Shown in pieces: positions 6,428 to 13,291 of a stretch of 33,430 nt of DNA. Position 1 is the first letter of the stretch. Each line of letters opens with the position of its first letter. The translations under genes were made by a program, and so were the position numbers. The notes beneath the pieces were generated by a model that saw only the letters and a program-made list of their open reading frames with translations, was not told the origin of the DNA and did not search any database. The DNA comes from Candidatus Aegiribacteria sp. (lineage in GTDB: Bacteria > Fermentibacterota > Fermentibacteria > Fermentibacterales > JCC-6): positions 1-33,430 of the forward strand of contig WTBT01000107.1 of NCBI GenBank assembly GCA_013138965.1. The letters run 5' to 3'.

Positions 6428-7203
6428 CAGGCGTGTCCAAAATAGCATTCTGATTTAGTAAGTGTGCCCTTCTTTTTATGAGCATTTCTGCTCATGTTTG
6501 GGTGTCAACCAAAGTCACCTAAACAATTGAAGAGCACATAAGTATGATACATAATATCAGCTTTTTCAGCCAGGTACTTCAGCAGTTCCCACGGCATATT
6601 TTCAGATGACATGTAAAGCGTTGCAAGACAGAACGTAATGCAAAGGGGTTCAGTTCGTAGACTCATCTTGTATCAATGCTGTTCTGTCATTTAGCAAGAG
6701 CGGAATCACTTCGTGAGATTTGTAACGGTCTCGCCGGAATGGCGAACAAAGTATCACATCTTGGATTACCATCATCACCGGCCAGATCCACTCTATCCTA
6801 TGCAAATGAGAACAGAACATCGAAGCTGTTTGAGGATTACTACTATTCTATGCTTGAGCACTTCCGTAATGCTGAGATGCTGTTTCGGGGGAAGAAGTTC
6901 CGCTTTAAAGCGCCTATCAAGATACTTGATTCAACTCTGATATCGCTGTGTCACAGTTCCTACGAGTGGGCGGTTTACCGCACCGGTAAGGGAGCGGCAA
7001 AGATGCATGTGTTCCTTGATGCTTCAGATATGATGCCGGACTACGTTCACATCACAGAAGGTTGTAAACATGACCTGGTAGTGAAGCGGCTGCTCAACTG
7101 AAAATACCAGAGGGGTCAAACCGAAAGTAACCCTACCGGACGACTTAAGTTGTTGATATGCTTGAATTGTTATGGGGGAGTCTACCTGTTTTGGACACTA
7201 CTG
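6428..7203 (+). mobile_element. decayed IS4-family insertion sequence (776 bp)
   Basis: The left end CAGGCGTGTCCAAAA (from 6428) matches the complement of the right end, CAGTAGTGTCCAAAA (ending 7203), at 13 of 15 positions. Both flanks carry the direct repeat CTTGCATTT, a 9-bp target duplication. Between the ends lies a broken IS4-type transposase gene. At 776 bp the element is well under the 1.2-1.6 kb usual for IS4 relatives, so an internal deletion has removed the C-terminal transposase coding region. It is non-autonomous today. Removing the element and one duplication exactly rebuilds a second full copy of the palindrome found at 4742-4826. Confidence 0.85.
6544..7101 (+). pseudogene. IS4-family transposase, stop-interrupted and C-terminally deleted
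   Basis: One frame from ATG 6544 reads MIHNISFFSQVLQQFPRHIF, which matches the DUF4372-type N-terminus of IS4-family transposases. It is broken by TGA 6607-6609 and TAG 6658-6660. It then runs cleanly through SMLFCHLARAESLREICNGL, SRSTLSYAN-type residues (ARSTLSYANENRTS), FRFKAPIKILDSTLISLC with the first catalytic Asp, and HVFLDASDMMPDYVHITEG. The frame ends at TGA 7099-7101 after VVKRLLN. The regions carrying the second Asp and the Glu of the DDE triad are absent. With two internal stops and no C-terminus it cannot make active transposase. The downstream 100 bp to the right inverted repeat shows no continuation. Confidence 0.85.
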
Positions 7204-7277
7204 CTTGCATTTAATCATTTATAGTTATCTTAGAATAATAGATGGTAATAAATGCTTAAATGCAAGACCTGACCCTA
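7204..7277. repeat. palindromic MITE-like element, copy 2, right fragment
   Basis: After the 9-bp duplication (7204-7212) the sequence resumes the palindrome through its core (TAGTTATCTTAGAATAATAG) and right arm, ending in GACCTGACCCTA at 7277. Relative to copy 1 it is inverted and differs by only a few substitutions. It ends 24 bp after the 3' end of the sensor kinase gene and could serve as a terminator hairpin remnant. Confidence 0.8.
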
Positions 7278-7300
7278 GACGATCGTAGAACAGCCTGACA

Positions 7301-9520
7301 CTATTTGTCGAGTGCGTCTCTGACTTCGCGAAGTAGAGTATTCGGATCGTAGGGTTTTCGGATGAGCTGTATCCCTTCATCGAGGACAAAGCGAGTATGG
7401 ATGCAATTCTGGCTGTATCCGCTGGTGAAGAGGACTTTGATATCCGGATTGGTTTTCATTATCACATCGTGGACTTCCCTGCCGCTCATTCCGGGCATGA
7501 CAACATCGAGTAACGCAAGAGAAATATCCGAGTTGTACTGTTTCAGGACTTCGAGAGCTTCGTAGCCGTCCTCTGCATGAAAAACAGTATAACCGGCCCT
7601 TTCCAGCACATGTCTGGCGAGCTTGCGGACAATATCGTTATCCTCGGCAACAAGAATACTCTCGGTACCGCCGACGACCTTGCTTTCAACCTTGATTCCT
7701 ATCTCTTCGGCAGGGCGCTCAACTAGCGGCAGGTATATCTTGAATGTAGTACCAATTCCTACCTCGCTATACACGTTAATATACCCTTCATGCTGGTTTA
7801 TTATCCCGAATGCTGTAGCGAGCCCCAACCCTGATCCTCTATCGGCATCCTTGGTTGTGAAAAATGGCTCGAAGATTCTATTACGGGTTCCCTCGTTCAT
7901 TCCGCAGCCGTTATCAGACAATGTGACCAGCACATAGCGCCCCTTACTAGCAAAGAGATGAGCCTTAGTGTACTCCTCTGTTATCAGTACATTTTCCGTT
8001 TCAATGGTTAAATAACCGCCCTGCGGCATAGCATCTCGCGAGTTGACACAGAGATTCACAAGTACCTGTTCGATTTGTCCCGGGTCTGCGTGAACGGTTC
8101 CAAGCCTGTGACCCTTCTTAATGAAATTGATCTTTATATCTTCACCTATCACTCTCCCCAGCATCTTGAGCATGCCATCTATCAGGTGATTCAGATCGAT
8201 GTCCCTGGGGACAAGAACCTGCCTGCGACCGAACGCGAGTAATTGCCGGGTTAAATCTGAGGCTTTCTTCGCACTGCTGTATATCTCCTCAATATTGTCA
8301 TAAATGGCATCATCTTCTGAAAGGCTGGATCTTGCAAGGTCGGCATAGCCGATAATTGCCTGCAGGATGTTGTTGAAATCATGAGCCACTCCACCTGAAA
8401 GCAATCCGATAGCCTCCATTTTCTGTGACTGGAGAAGTTGCTGCTCAAGTTGTTTCTGAGCTGTGATATCGAGCATATAACCGGCAATCGAAACAGGCTT
8501 GCCTCTTCTGTCTTTTATGATATTAGAGGTCATCCGGGTAGGGAATACTGTGCCGTCCATATGCATGTGGTCAACCTGTCCTCTATGGGAACCCTGCTCT
8601 ATCACCTTCCTGTTGAAGGAATTCACTTCTTTTTCCATCTGCATCTCATTATGGAAAATACTAAGGTGTTTCCCGGATAGCTCCTCAGTTGAGTCATACC
8701 CGTGTATATCGGCACAGGCCCTGTTGACAAAGGTCAGAATGCCATTCATATCGGTCAGGATTATCCCTTCTGAGGATTGCTCCACAATCGCCGCAAGTGT
8801 CCGGATTTGATCTTCAGCTCGTTCACGCTCTGTGACCATCAGATTGAAGGCATGTGTCAGGTCGGCTACCTCCCTGCCGCCACCATGATAGCTCAGCTCC
8901 TGTACGATCTGCTCTTCACCGAAATTCTTCAGGAATTTCGACAGTTTCACAAGAGGACGGGCGATACGGTCGCTGAGAATAAAACCAAGAAGCATTATTG
9001 CCAGCGCCACAACAAATGTGATACCGATGATCTGGTTACGGGTTTCCATTATCTGATCATGTAGATAGGTCTGGTTCAGACCTAAATGAATGTGGGCTTT
9101 CATCCCGTCAATCAGTGGATACCCGACCATCAGTCCTACTTCATCTCCGATCGAAAATCTATCCAATCGAGGAGAATCCGGATGGATCAGATCGTGTTCT
9201 CCGGGCAGCAGGGCACGTGGAAATCCGCTCTCGAACGAGTGCGTGAATACTTCTCCGTCGAAACCGATAATGCATGCAAACTCGACATTATCTGTTCGCC
9301 GGACAATATTGTTCAGGACACTATGAGCAGCTATGACCTCTCCATCGATTACGCTCTGGGTGACATGCTCCGCCAGTGTTTGAGCGATGACCACACCTCT
9401 CTTCTCCAGTTCCTGTTCGAGAGTGTTGTGCATGACATTGCTCACCAGCAGCGCAATGGTTCCGCCGGTCAGTAAGGCTGTAACAGCGATAAGCAGGGAT
9501 ATTTCAGTTTTGAGTTTCAT
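7301..9520 (-). CDS. hybrid sensor histidine kinase (HAMP-PAS-HisKA-HATPase-REC)
   Basis: A 739-residue membrane kinase. TM1 is at about 7-28, followed by an extracytoplasmic sensor of about 130 residues, TM2 at about 162-183 (IIGITFVVALAIMLLGFIL), and HAMP to about 240. A PAS domain spans about 242-355 (EGIILTDMNGILTFVNRACA). The phosphoacceptor is H380 in GGVAHDFNNILQ. ATP-binding boxes are N493 (CVNSRDAM), D536 (DNGCGM) and GSGLGLAT (563-570). A C-terminal receiver (about 620-735) has phosphoacceptor D672 (LLDVVMPGMSG) and K722 (RKPY). There is no DNA-binding output domain, so a phosphorelay partner elsewhere is likely. ATG 9520 overlaps the stop of the binding-protein gene by 4 nt (ATGA), so the two are translationally coupled. 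The bound ligand of the upstream lipoprotein is the likely signal. Confidence 0.93.
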   Translation of the reverse strand: MKLKTEISLLIAVTALLTGGTIALLVSNVMHNTLEQELEKRGVVIAQTLAEHVTQSVIDGEVIAAHSVLNNIVRRTDNVEFACIIGFDGEVFTHSFESGFPRALLPGEHDLIHPDSPRLDRFSIGDEVGLMVGYPLIDGMKAHIHLGLNQTYLHDQIMETRNQIIGITFVVALAIMLLGFILSDRIARPLVKLSKFLKNFGEEQIVQELSYHGGGREVADLTHAFNLMVTERERAEDQIRTLAAIVEQSSEGIILTDMNGILTFVNRACADIHGYDSTEELSGKHLSIFHNEMQMEKEVNSFNRKVIEQGSHRGQVDHMHMDGTVFPTRMTSNIIKDRRGKPVSIAGYMLDITAQKQLEQQLLQSQKMEAIGLLSGGVAHDFNNILQAIIGYADLARSSLSEDDAIYDNIEEIYSSAKKASDLTRQLLAFGRRQVLVPRDIDLNHLIDGMLKMLGRVIGEDIKINFIKKGHRLGTVHADPGQIEQVLVNLCVNSRDAMPQGGYLTIETENVLITEEYTKAHLFASKGRYVLVTLSDNGCGMNEGTRNRIFEPFFTTKDADRGSGLGLATAFGIINQHEGYINVYSEVGIGTTFKIYLPLVERPAEEIGIKVESKVVGGTESILVAEDNDIVRKLARHVLERAGYTVFHAEDGYEALEVLKQYNSDISLALLDVVMPGMSGREVHDVIMKTNPDIKVLFTSGYSQNCIHTRFVLDEGIQLIRKPYDPNTLLREVRDALDK

Positions 9521-10503
9521 GGCCTCGGTTCATCAGAAAAGAAACCCAGCACTAATGCCCATTCCAGAAGATCTGCATAGTCATCTTCCTCAGCCTTAAC
9601 GAAACCGTTGGGCATCTCGGTCATGTTCCAGTGATAAAGGTTGGAGGAGTCGCGTCCCTGCGGATCGAAATCCAGCAGTGCCTGCTGTACTTTTTCCAGA
9701 ATCTCAGCCGGCACATCAATATTGGCGGCGATGCCGCTGGAGGGATAGTGCCGGGAAGTGTATATGATGTGCACTAAACCATCCGCCGCCAATTCCATGC
9801 CGAGAATATCCTGCATCCCTCCGGCATCGAATTGCCCCGCAGATACAGCATTGGCACAATTCTGATGAGAACCGGTGTATTCGTACGCAGCCAGATCATC
9901 CAGGATCAAGCCGTGTTCTGCCAGAATGATCCTTGGGATAAGATGTCCCTGTGTAGATGTGACACTGCCAAAGGCAAAACGCCTGCCGCGCAGATCCTCA
10001 ATGTCCCGGATCGGGCTGTCTGGCGGAACAATAATCACCGATTGATATCTCGCCTCTCCCTGAGCATTAAGCCCATGCACAAGGGGGACAACGCCGTATT
10101 TACTGTGAACCTGAATGTATGAGCCGGCCCCGATGAACGCGAACTGGACCGCGCCAGTTCCAAGATCATCTACAATCCTGTCGTTACCCGGTGTGAAGAC
10201 AAGTTCAAAGGTATAACCGGTCGCTTTCTCCAGGTATTCCAGGAAAGGGAGATATTGTCTGGCGTCCTCCTGCGGATTCGAGCGAAGATCGAAGCCGATA
10301 CGCAGCACGTCTGCATCAGATGAAGCGCTGTTCACTCTCACTTCGGAGCCTTCGACCCGGTCGTCAAGGTCAATCTCCAGGTGATCCTCCCGATTCGAGC
10401 AGCCGGTAATGAGAAGACCTGCCAGAGTAAGAATGGTGAACAGAATCAAGTGTTTAAGATATGGAGAATCGGAATTGCAAGAGAATATTGATATTTTAGT
10501 CAT
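9517..10503 (-). CDS. PhnD-like periplasmic binding lipoprotein
   Basis: A 328-residue substrate-binding protein of the PhnD/SsuA/transferrin-like class. A hydrophobic leader ends in the lipobox LITGC with acylated Cys35. The mature protein has LRIGFDLRSNPQEDARQYLP at the start of lobe 1, then LVFTPGNDRIVDDLGTGAVQ, and AFIGAGSYIQVH, the hallmark 'D-x-G...AFxGxxxY' region. Lobe 2 contains DIEDLRGRRFAFG, SVTSTQGHLIPRIIL and AVSAGQFDAGGMQ. Family members bind phosphonates, phosphite or other small anions; the ligand here is unknown. No ABC permease or ATPase for import is adjacent. Instead the gene is coupled to a hybrid histidine kinase, so sensing rather than transport is inferred. A GAAGGGAG ribosome-binding site precedes ATG 10503. 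Confidence 0.9.
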   Translation of the reverse strand: MTKISIFSCNSDSPYLKHLILFTILTLAGLLITGCSNREDHLEIDLDDRVEGSEVRVNSASSDADVLRIGFDLRSNPQEDARQYLPFLEYLEKATGYTFELVFTPGNDRIVDDLGTGAVQFAFIGAGSYIQVHSKYGVVPLVHGLNAQGEARYQSVIIVPPDSPIRDIEDLRGRRFAFGSVTSTQGHLIPRIILAEHGLILDDLAAYEYTGSHQNCANAVSAGQFDAGGMQDILGMELAADGLVHIIYTSRHYPSSGIAANIDVPAEILEKVQQALLDFDPQGRDSSNLYHWNMTEMPNGFVKAEEDDYADLLEWALVLGFFSDEPRP

Positions 10504-10550
10504 TATACTCCCTTCAAGAGTATCTCAGACTACAAATTCGAATCATAACC

Positions 10551-10579
10551 ATATTAATAAATACTTTCCCCTCTGACAA
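10551..10579 (-). promoter_or_regulatory. putative sigma-70-type promoter of the binding-protein/kinase operon
   Basis: On the minus strand TTGTCA (10579-10574) and TAATAT (10556-10551) have exactly 17 bp between them. The expected start near 10544 leaves a ~40-nt leader with the GAAGGGAG site. Two AATTCGAA-type motifs (about 10535-10542 and 10589-10596) flank the promoter and could be regulator sites. The rest of the 242-bp gap (10504-10745) shows nothing else I can name. Confidence 0.5.
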
Positions 10580-10745
10580 GGGAGAGATAATTCGAACATG
10601 GGAATACGGACAGGCAGGGGATTATTATCTGCTAAAAGCAGGATTTCAACAATGATATGCTTCTCTGGATTAGTGCAATAATGAAATTAACGTTTTAAGA
10701 GTTTCTCCATGTTTAGTACTGATTTACTTGTGCTGGCGCAACAGG

Positions 10746-11387
10746 TTACAGTTTCTTACTGAAAAGGAAGGGGTTGTTCATTCTCTCTTCAGCTATGGTG
10801 CTTTCAGGGCCGTGACCGGGATGTACGATAGTATCGCCGGGAAGAACAAGAAGTTTCTCCCTGATCGAGGAAATCAGCAGGTCGTAATCCCCGCCGGGGA
10901 GATCCGTCCTGCCTATTGATCCCTCGAAAAGAGCGTCCCCGGTGAATACATGTCCGGGCATATAAATACTTATCCCGCCGGGGGAATGGCCCGGCGTGTG
11001 AATTATTTTCAGTCGAAGCCGGCCTGCTTCGATCTCTTCTCCGCCCTGAAGCAGGTTGGTGGGCTCGGGTGAATCTTCAAAAGGCATGCTCCAGTAATCA
11101 GCATGCTCCCTGGCATTCCTCAGATAATGCAGGTCATCTGCATGGAGGTAAAGCCGGAGAGAATCCATACGAGCCATCAGATAAGCGTTTCCACCGATAT
11201 GATCGAAATGTCCGTGAGTATCTATCAGCGCGATCGGATTCAGACCAAGCCCTTCAAGTGTCTCAACGATTCTTTCTCCGTGGCCTCCGGGATCTATGAT
11301 CACGCACTCGCGTGAATGATGGCATCCGACTATGTAACAGTTCACATCAAGTGGACCGGTGGGGATCCTGTGTATTATGGATTCCAT
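10746..11387 (-). CDS. MBL-fold metallo-hydrolase (glyoxalase II-like)
   Basis: A 213-residue metallo-beta-lactamase-fold hydrolase. Metal ligands are H58, H60, D62 and H63 (THGHFDHIGG), H134 (HTPGHSPGG), D151 (FTGDALF) and H192 (VHPGHGP). This is the full set for a dinuclear site. The arrangement NCYIV...DPGG...FxGSIGRTDLPGGD is that of the YcbL/glyoxalase II-like thioesterase branch. The substrate is probably a small thioester such as S-lactoylglutathione or another thiol adduct, but this is inferred. I place the start at ATG 11387 (MESIIHRIPTG), since homologues begin just before this strand. An upstream in-frame extension to 11516 would overlap the ABC ATPase gene and encodes low-complexity basic sequence. 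It is the last gene of the housekeeping block. Confidence 0.88.
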   Translation of the reverse strand: MESIIHRIPTGPLDVNCYIVGCHHSRECVIIDPGGHGERIVETLEGLGLNPIALIDTHGHFDHIGGNAYLMARMDSLRLYLHADDLHYLRNAREHADYWSMPFEDSPEPTNLLQGGEEIEAGRLRLKIIHTPGHSPGGISIYMPGHVFTGDALFEGSIGRTDLPGGDYDLLISSIREKLLVLPGDTIVHPGHGPESTIAEERMNNPFLFSKKL

Positions 11388-11490
11388 ACTCACTGAAGTT
11401 GTCCTGCGCGTTCTTCGGGAACTAAAAGCTTTTCTCCCGCATCCGGAATAAACGGAAACATAACCGGAATTAGAGCTGTTGAATATTCCA

Positions 11491-12234
11491 TCAGGTTCCC
11501 GAGAAAAAGTCTGCAATATCGCCGGGACCTGTGCCGGTTATTCTGAAGAAGATATCCCGCAGATCTTCCCCGCGGATATCATCGGTTCTGAAGACTTTCA
11601 TCAGCCTGCCTTCATGTATGATACCGAGCCTGTCACAGAAAGCCAGAGCCACGGGAAGCGTATGAGTTGAAAGTATGACCGATGCCCCTGAAGCCGCGGC
11701 AGCCCTGGCCATCCTGTTGAAAGTTTCAGCGGTTGCGGGATCAAGCCCCACATGAGGTTCATCTATTACGTACAGAGCAGGACGCGCTATGAAAGCCGCG
11801 GAGAGAACCACTCTCTGTACCATGCCATGGGAATACCCCTCGGCCCTGCTGTCAATCCATCCGCCCATGTTGAAAAGCTCCTCGTGAAAGGCTATTCTCC
11901 TCTCCAGTTCATCCGGAGGAATATCTCTCATTCTGCCTGTGAACCTGAGGAATTCCCTCCCGGACAGCCGGGGATATATAGTGGGTTCATCAGGTATATA
12001 GGCGATCATAGCCCTTGCCCTCTCAGGATCCTCTGATGTGTCTATGGAATTAACCTCAATACGGCCCCTGTCGGGCACTACAAGCCCGGGTATCATTTTC
12101 AGCGTCGTTGTCTTGCCCGCGCCGTTGGGGCCGAGGAGCCCGAATACCTCGCCGGAAGGGATGTCCAGGGAGAGATCAATAACAGCGTTATTATCTCTGT
12201 AAGATTTTGAGAGGTTTTCGATTTTCAGCATCAT
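11491..12234 (-). CDS. ABC transporter ATP-binding protein (ABC-2/EcsA-like)
   Basis: A 247-residue cytoplasmic ATPase. The Walker A loop is GPNGAGKTT (35-43), the Q-loop region reads AYIPDEPTIYPRL (78-90), the signature is YSHGMVQR (134-141) in place of LSGGQ, Walker B is LYVIDEPHVGLDP (154-166), and the H-loop is STHT. Degenerate signatures of the S-x-GM type and 'IPD/E-x-P' Q-loops occur in EcsA/NatA-like exporters. No membrane permease gene is adjacent, so its partner must be encoded elsewhere or has been lost. The start overlaps the ftsY stop by 1 nt (TGATG, 12232-12236), implying coupling. A 103-bp gap separates it from the MBL gene. Confidence 0.9.
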   Translation of the reverse strand: MMLKIENLSKSYRDNNAVIDLSLDIPSGEVFGLLGPNGAGKTTTLKMIPGLVVPDRGRIEVNSIDTSEDPERARAMIAYIPDEPTIYPRLSGREFLRFTGRMRDIPPDELERRIAFHEELFNMGGWIDSRAEGYSHGMVQRVVLSAAFIARPALYVIDEPHVGLDPATAETFNRMARAAAASGASVILSTHTLPVALAFCDRLGIIHEGRLMKVFRTDDIRGEDLRDIFFRITGTGPGDIADFFSGT

Positions 12235-13133
12235 CAGCCCGCCTCATCCATGCCAAGCAGCGCTCGCACGTAGGATTCAAGGTTAAAATCAAGAAGGTCT
12301 TCGCTTCCCTCGCCCACACCGATGTATTTGACCGGTATGCTCAGCTGGCTGGCCATTGCGAGTACGGATCCTCCCCTGGCCGTTCCATCGAGTTTTGTAA
12401 CCACAAGCCCCGTTACGGGTAAAGCTTTCATGAACTGCTCGGCCTGGGCCCTGGCGTTCTGGCCTACTGTTCCATCCAGCACCAGCAGTACCTCGTGTGG
12501 CGCGGACTCCATCGCTTTGCCGCATACCCTGTGGATCTTGCCCAGTTCATCGAGAAGCCCTTTCTTGTTGGGAAGCCTGCCCGCGGTATCAATTATCACC
12601 GAATCGTAGCCTCTGTTGAGACCGCGTTTTACGGCATCAAATGCCACAGCTCCCGCATCTGATCCGGGCAACTGCGTAAGAACGGCTGTTCCGAGCCTGT
12701 CAGCCCATACCTCGAGCTGCTCCGCCGCCGCGGCTCTGAAGGTGTCGGCACATGCCATAAGTACCTTTTCTTTCCTTTTCTGAAGCCTTGCGGCAAGACG
12801 GGCAATGGTTGTAGTCTTTCCAGCACCGTTGACACCCACTACAACAGTCACAAATGGTCTGGCCGCAGCGGTCTCGAATCCGGGGATAGGTGTATTCTCG
12901 ATCAGGATCAAAGCCAGGGCTTCCTTCCAGGAGAGTCCGGATTTTCTGACCTTTCGAGGAAGTTCAGCGATAATTTTCTCCGTAAGTTCCCAGCCGAGGT
13001 CGCTTCCGAGGAGAATCTCTTCCGTCTCTTCCAGATCCGCATCTTCAATAGCCGCGCTCCCGAAGAGCCGGTCAAGTTTTCCGGCAAGGGCGTCGCTGCT
13101 TTTCCTGAGTTTCTTTCTAAGATTAAAAGCCAT
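12234..13133 (-). CDS. ftsY: signal recognition particle receptor FtsY
   Basis: A 299-residue SRP-GTPase receptor that docks ribosome-nascent-chain complexes at the membrane translocon. The N domain (about 1-90) is followed by the G domain: GVNGAGKTT (100-108), the insertion-box motif ADTFRAAAAEQL (129-140), DTAGR (182-186), VTKLDGTARGG, and GVGEGSEDLLDF near the end. It lacks the long acidic A region of the E. coli protein, as in many non-enteric bacteria, so the N-terminal basic helix (MAFNLRKKLRKS) may bind lipid. I chose ATG 13133 because AAGGGTGAG lies upstream at good spacing. An in-frame GTG at 13145 sits directly on that site. The 146-bp gap to smc shows nothing notable. Confidence 0.97.
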   Translation of the reverse strand: MAFNLRKKLRKSSDALAGKLDRLFGSAAIEDADLEETEEILLGSDLGWELTEKIIAELPRKVRKSGLSWKEALALILIENTPIPGFETAAARPFVTVVVGVNGAGKTTTIARLAARLQKRKEKVLMACADTFRAAAAEQLEVWADRLGTAVLTQLPGSDAGAVAFDAVKRGLNRGYDSVIIDTAGRLPNKKGLLDELGKIHRVCGKAMESAPHEVLLVLDGTVGQNARAQAEQFMKALPVTGLVVTKLDGTARGGSVLAMASQLSIPVKYIGVGEGSEDLLDFNLESYVRALLGMDEAG

Positions 13134-13291
13134 AGCGGAACTCACCCTTCAGTGATTTGACAAGGAGTGTGTCCGGCAATACGCATTGAGCAGAAGATAC
13201 TCATGGCTGAGATAGAATGCCCGGAGATTTGAGGAGAATGCTGGATGTATTTGACGATAATATGCGAGTATTATAGCCGGTTGTGTGGGTT

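Noticed and set aside
6428-7203. Functional insertion sequence
   Set aside because: The transposase has two in-frame stops and lacks the C-terminal catalytic residues.
4742-7277. CRISPR-like repeats
   Set aside because: The repeats are two inverted palindromic copies, not regularly spaced direct repeats with spacers; no cas genes are present.
11388-11516. N-terminal extension of the MBL hydrolase
   Set aside because: The added 43 residues are basic and low-complexity, overlap the ABC ATPase gene and are not expected in the family.
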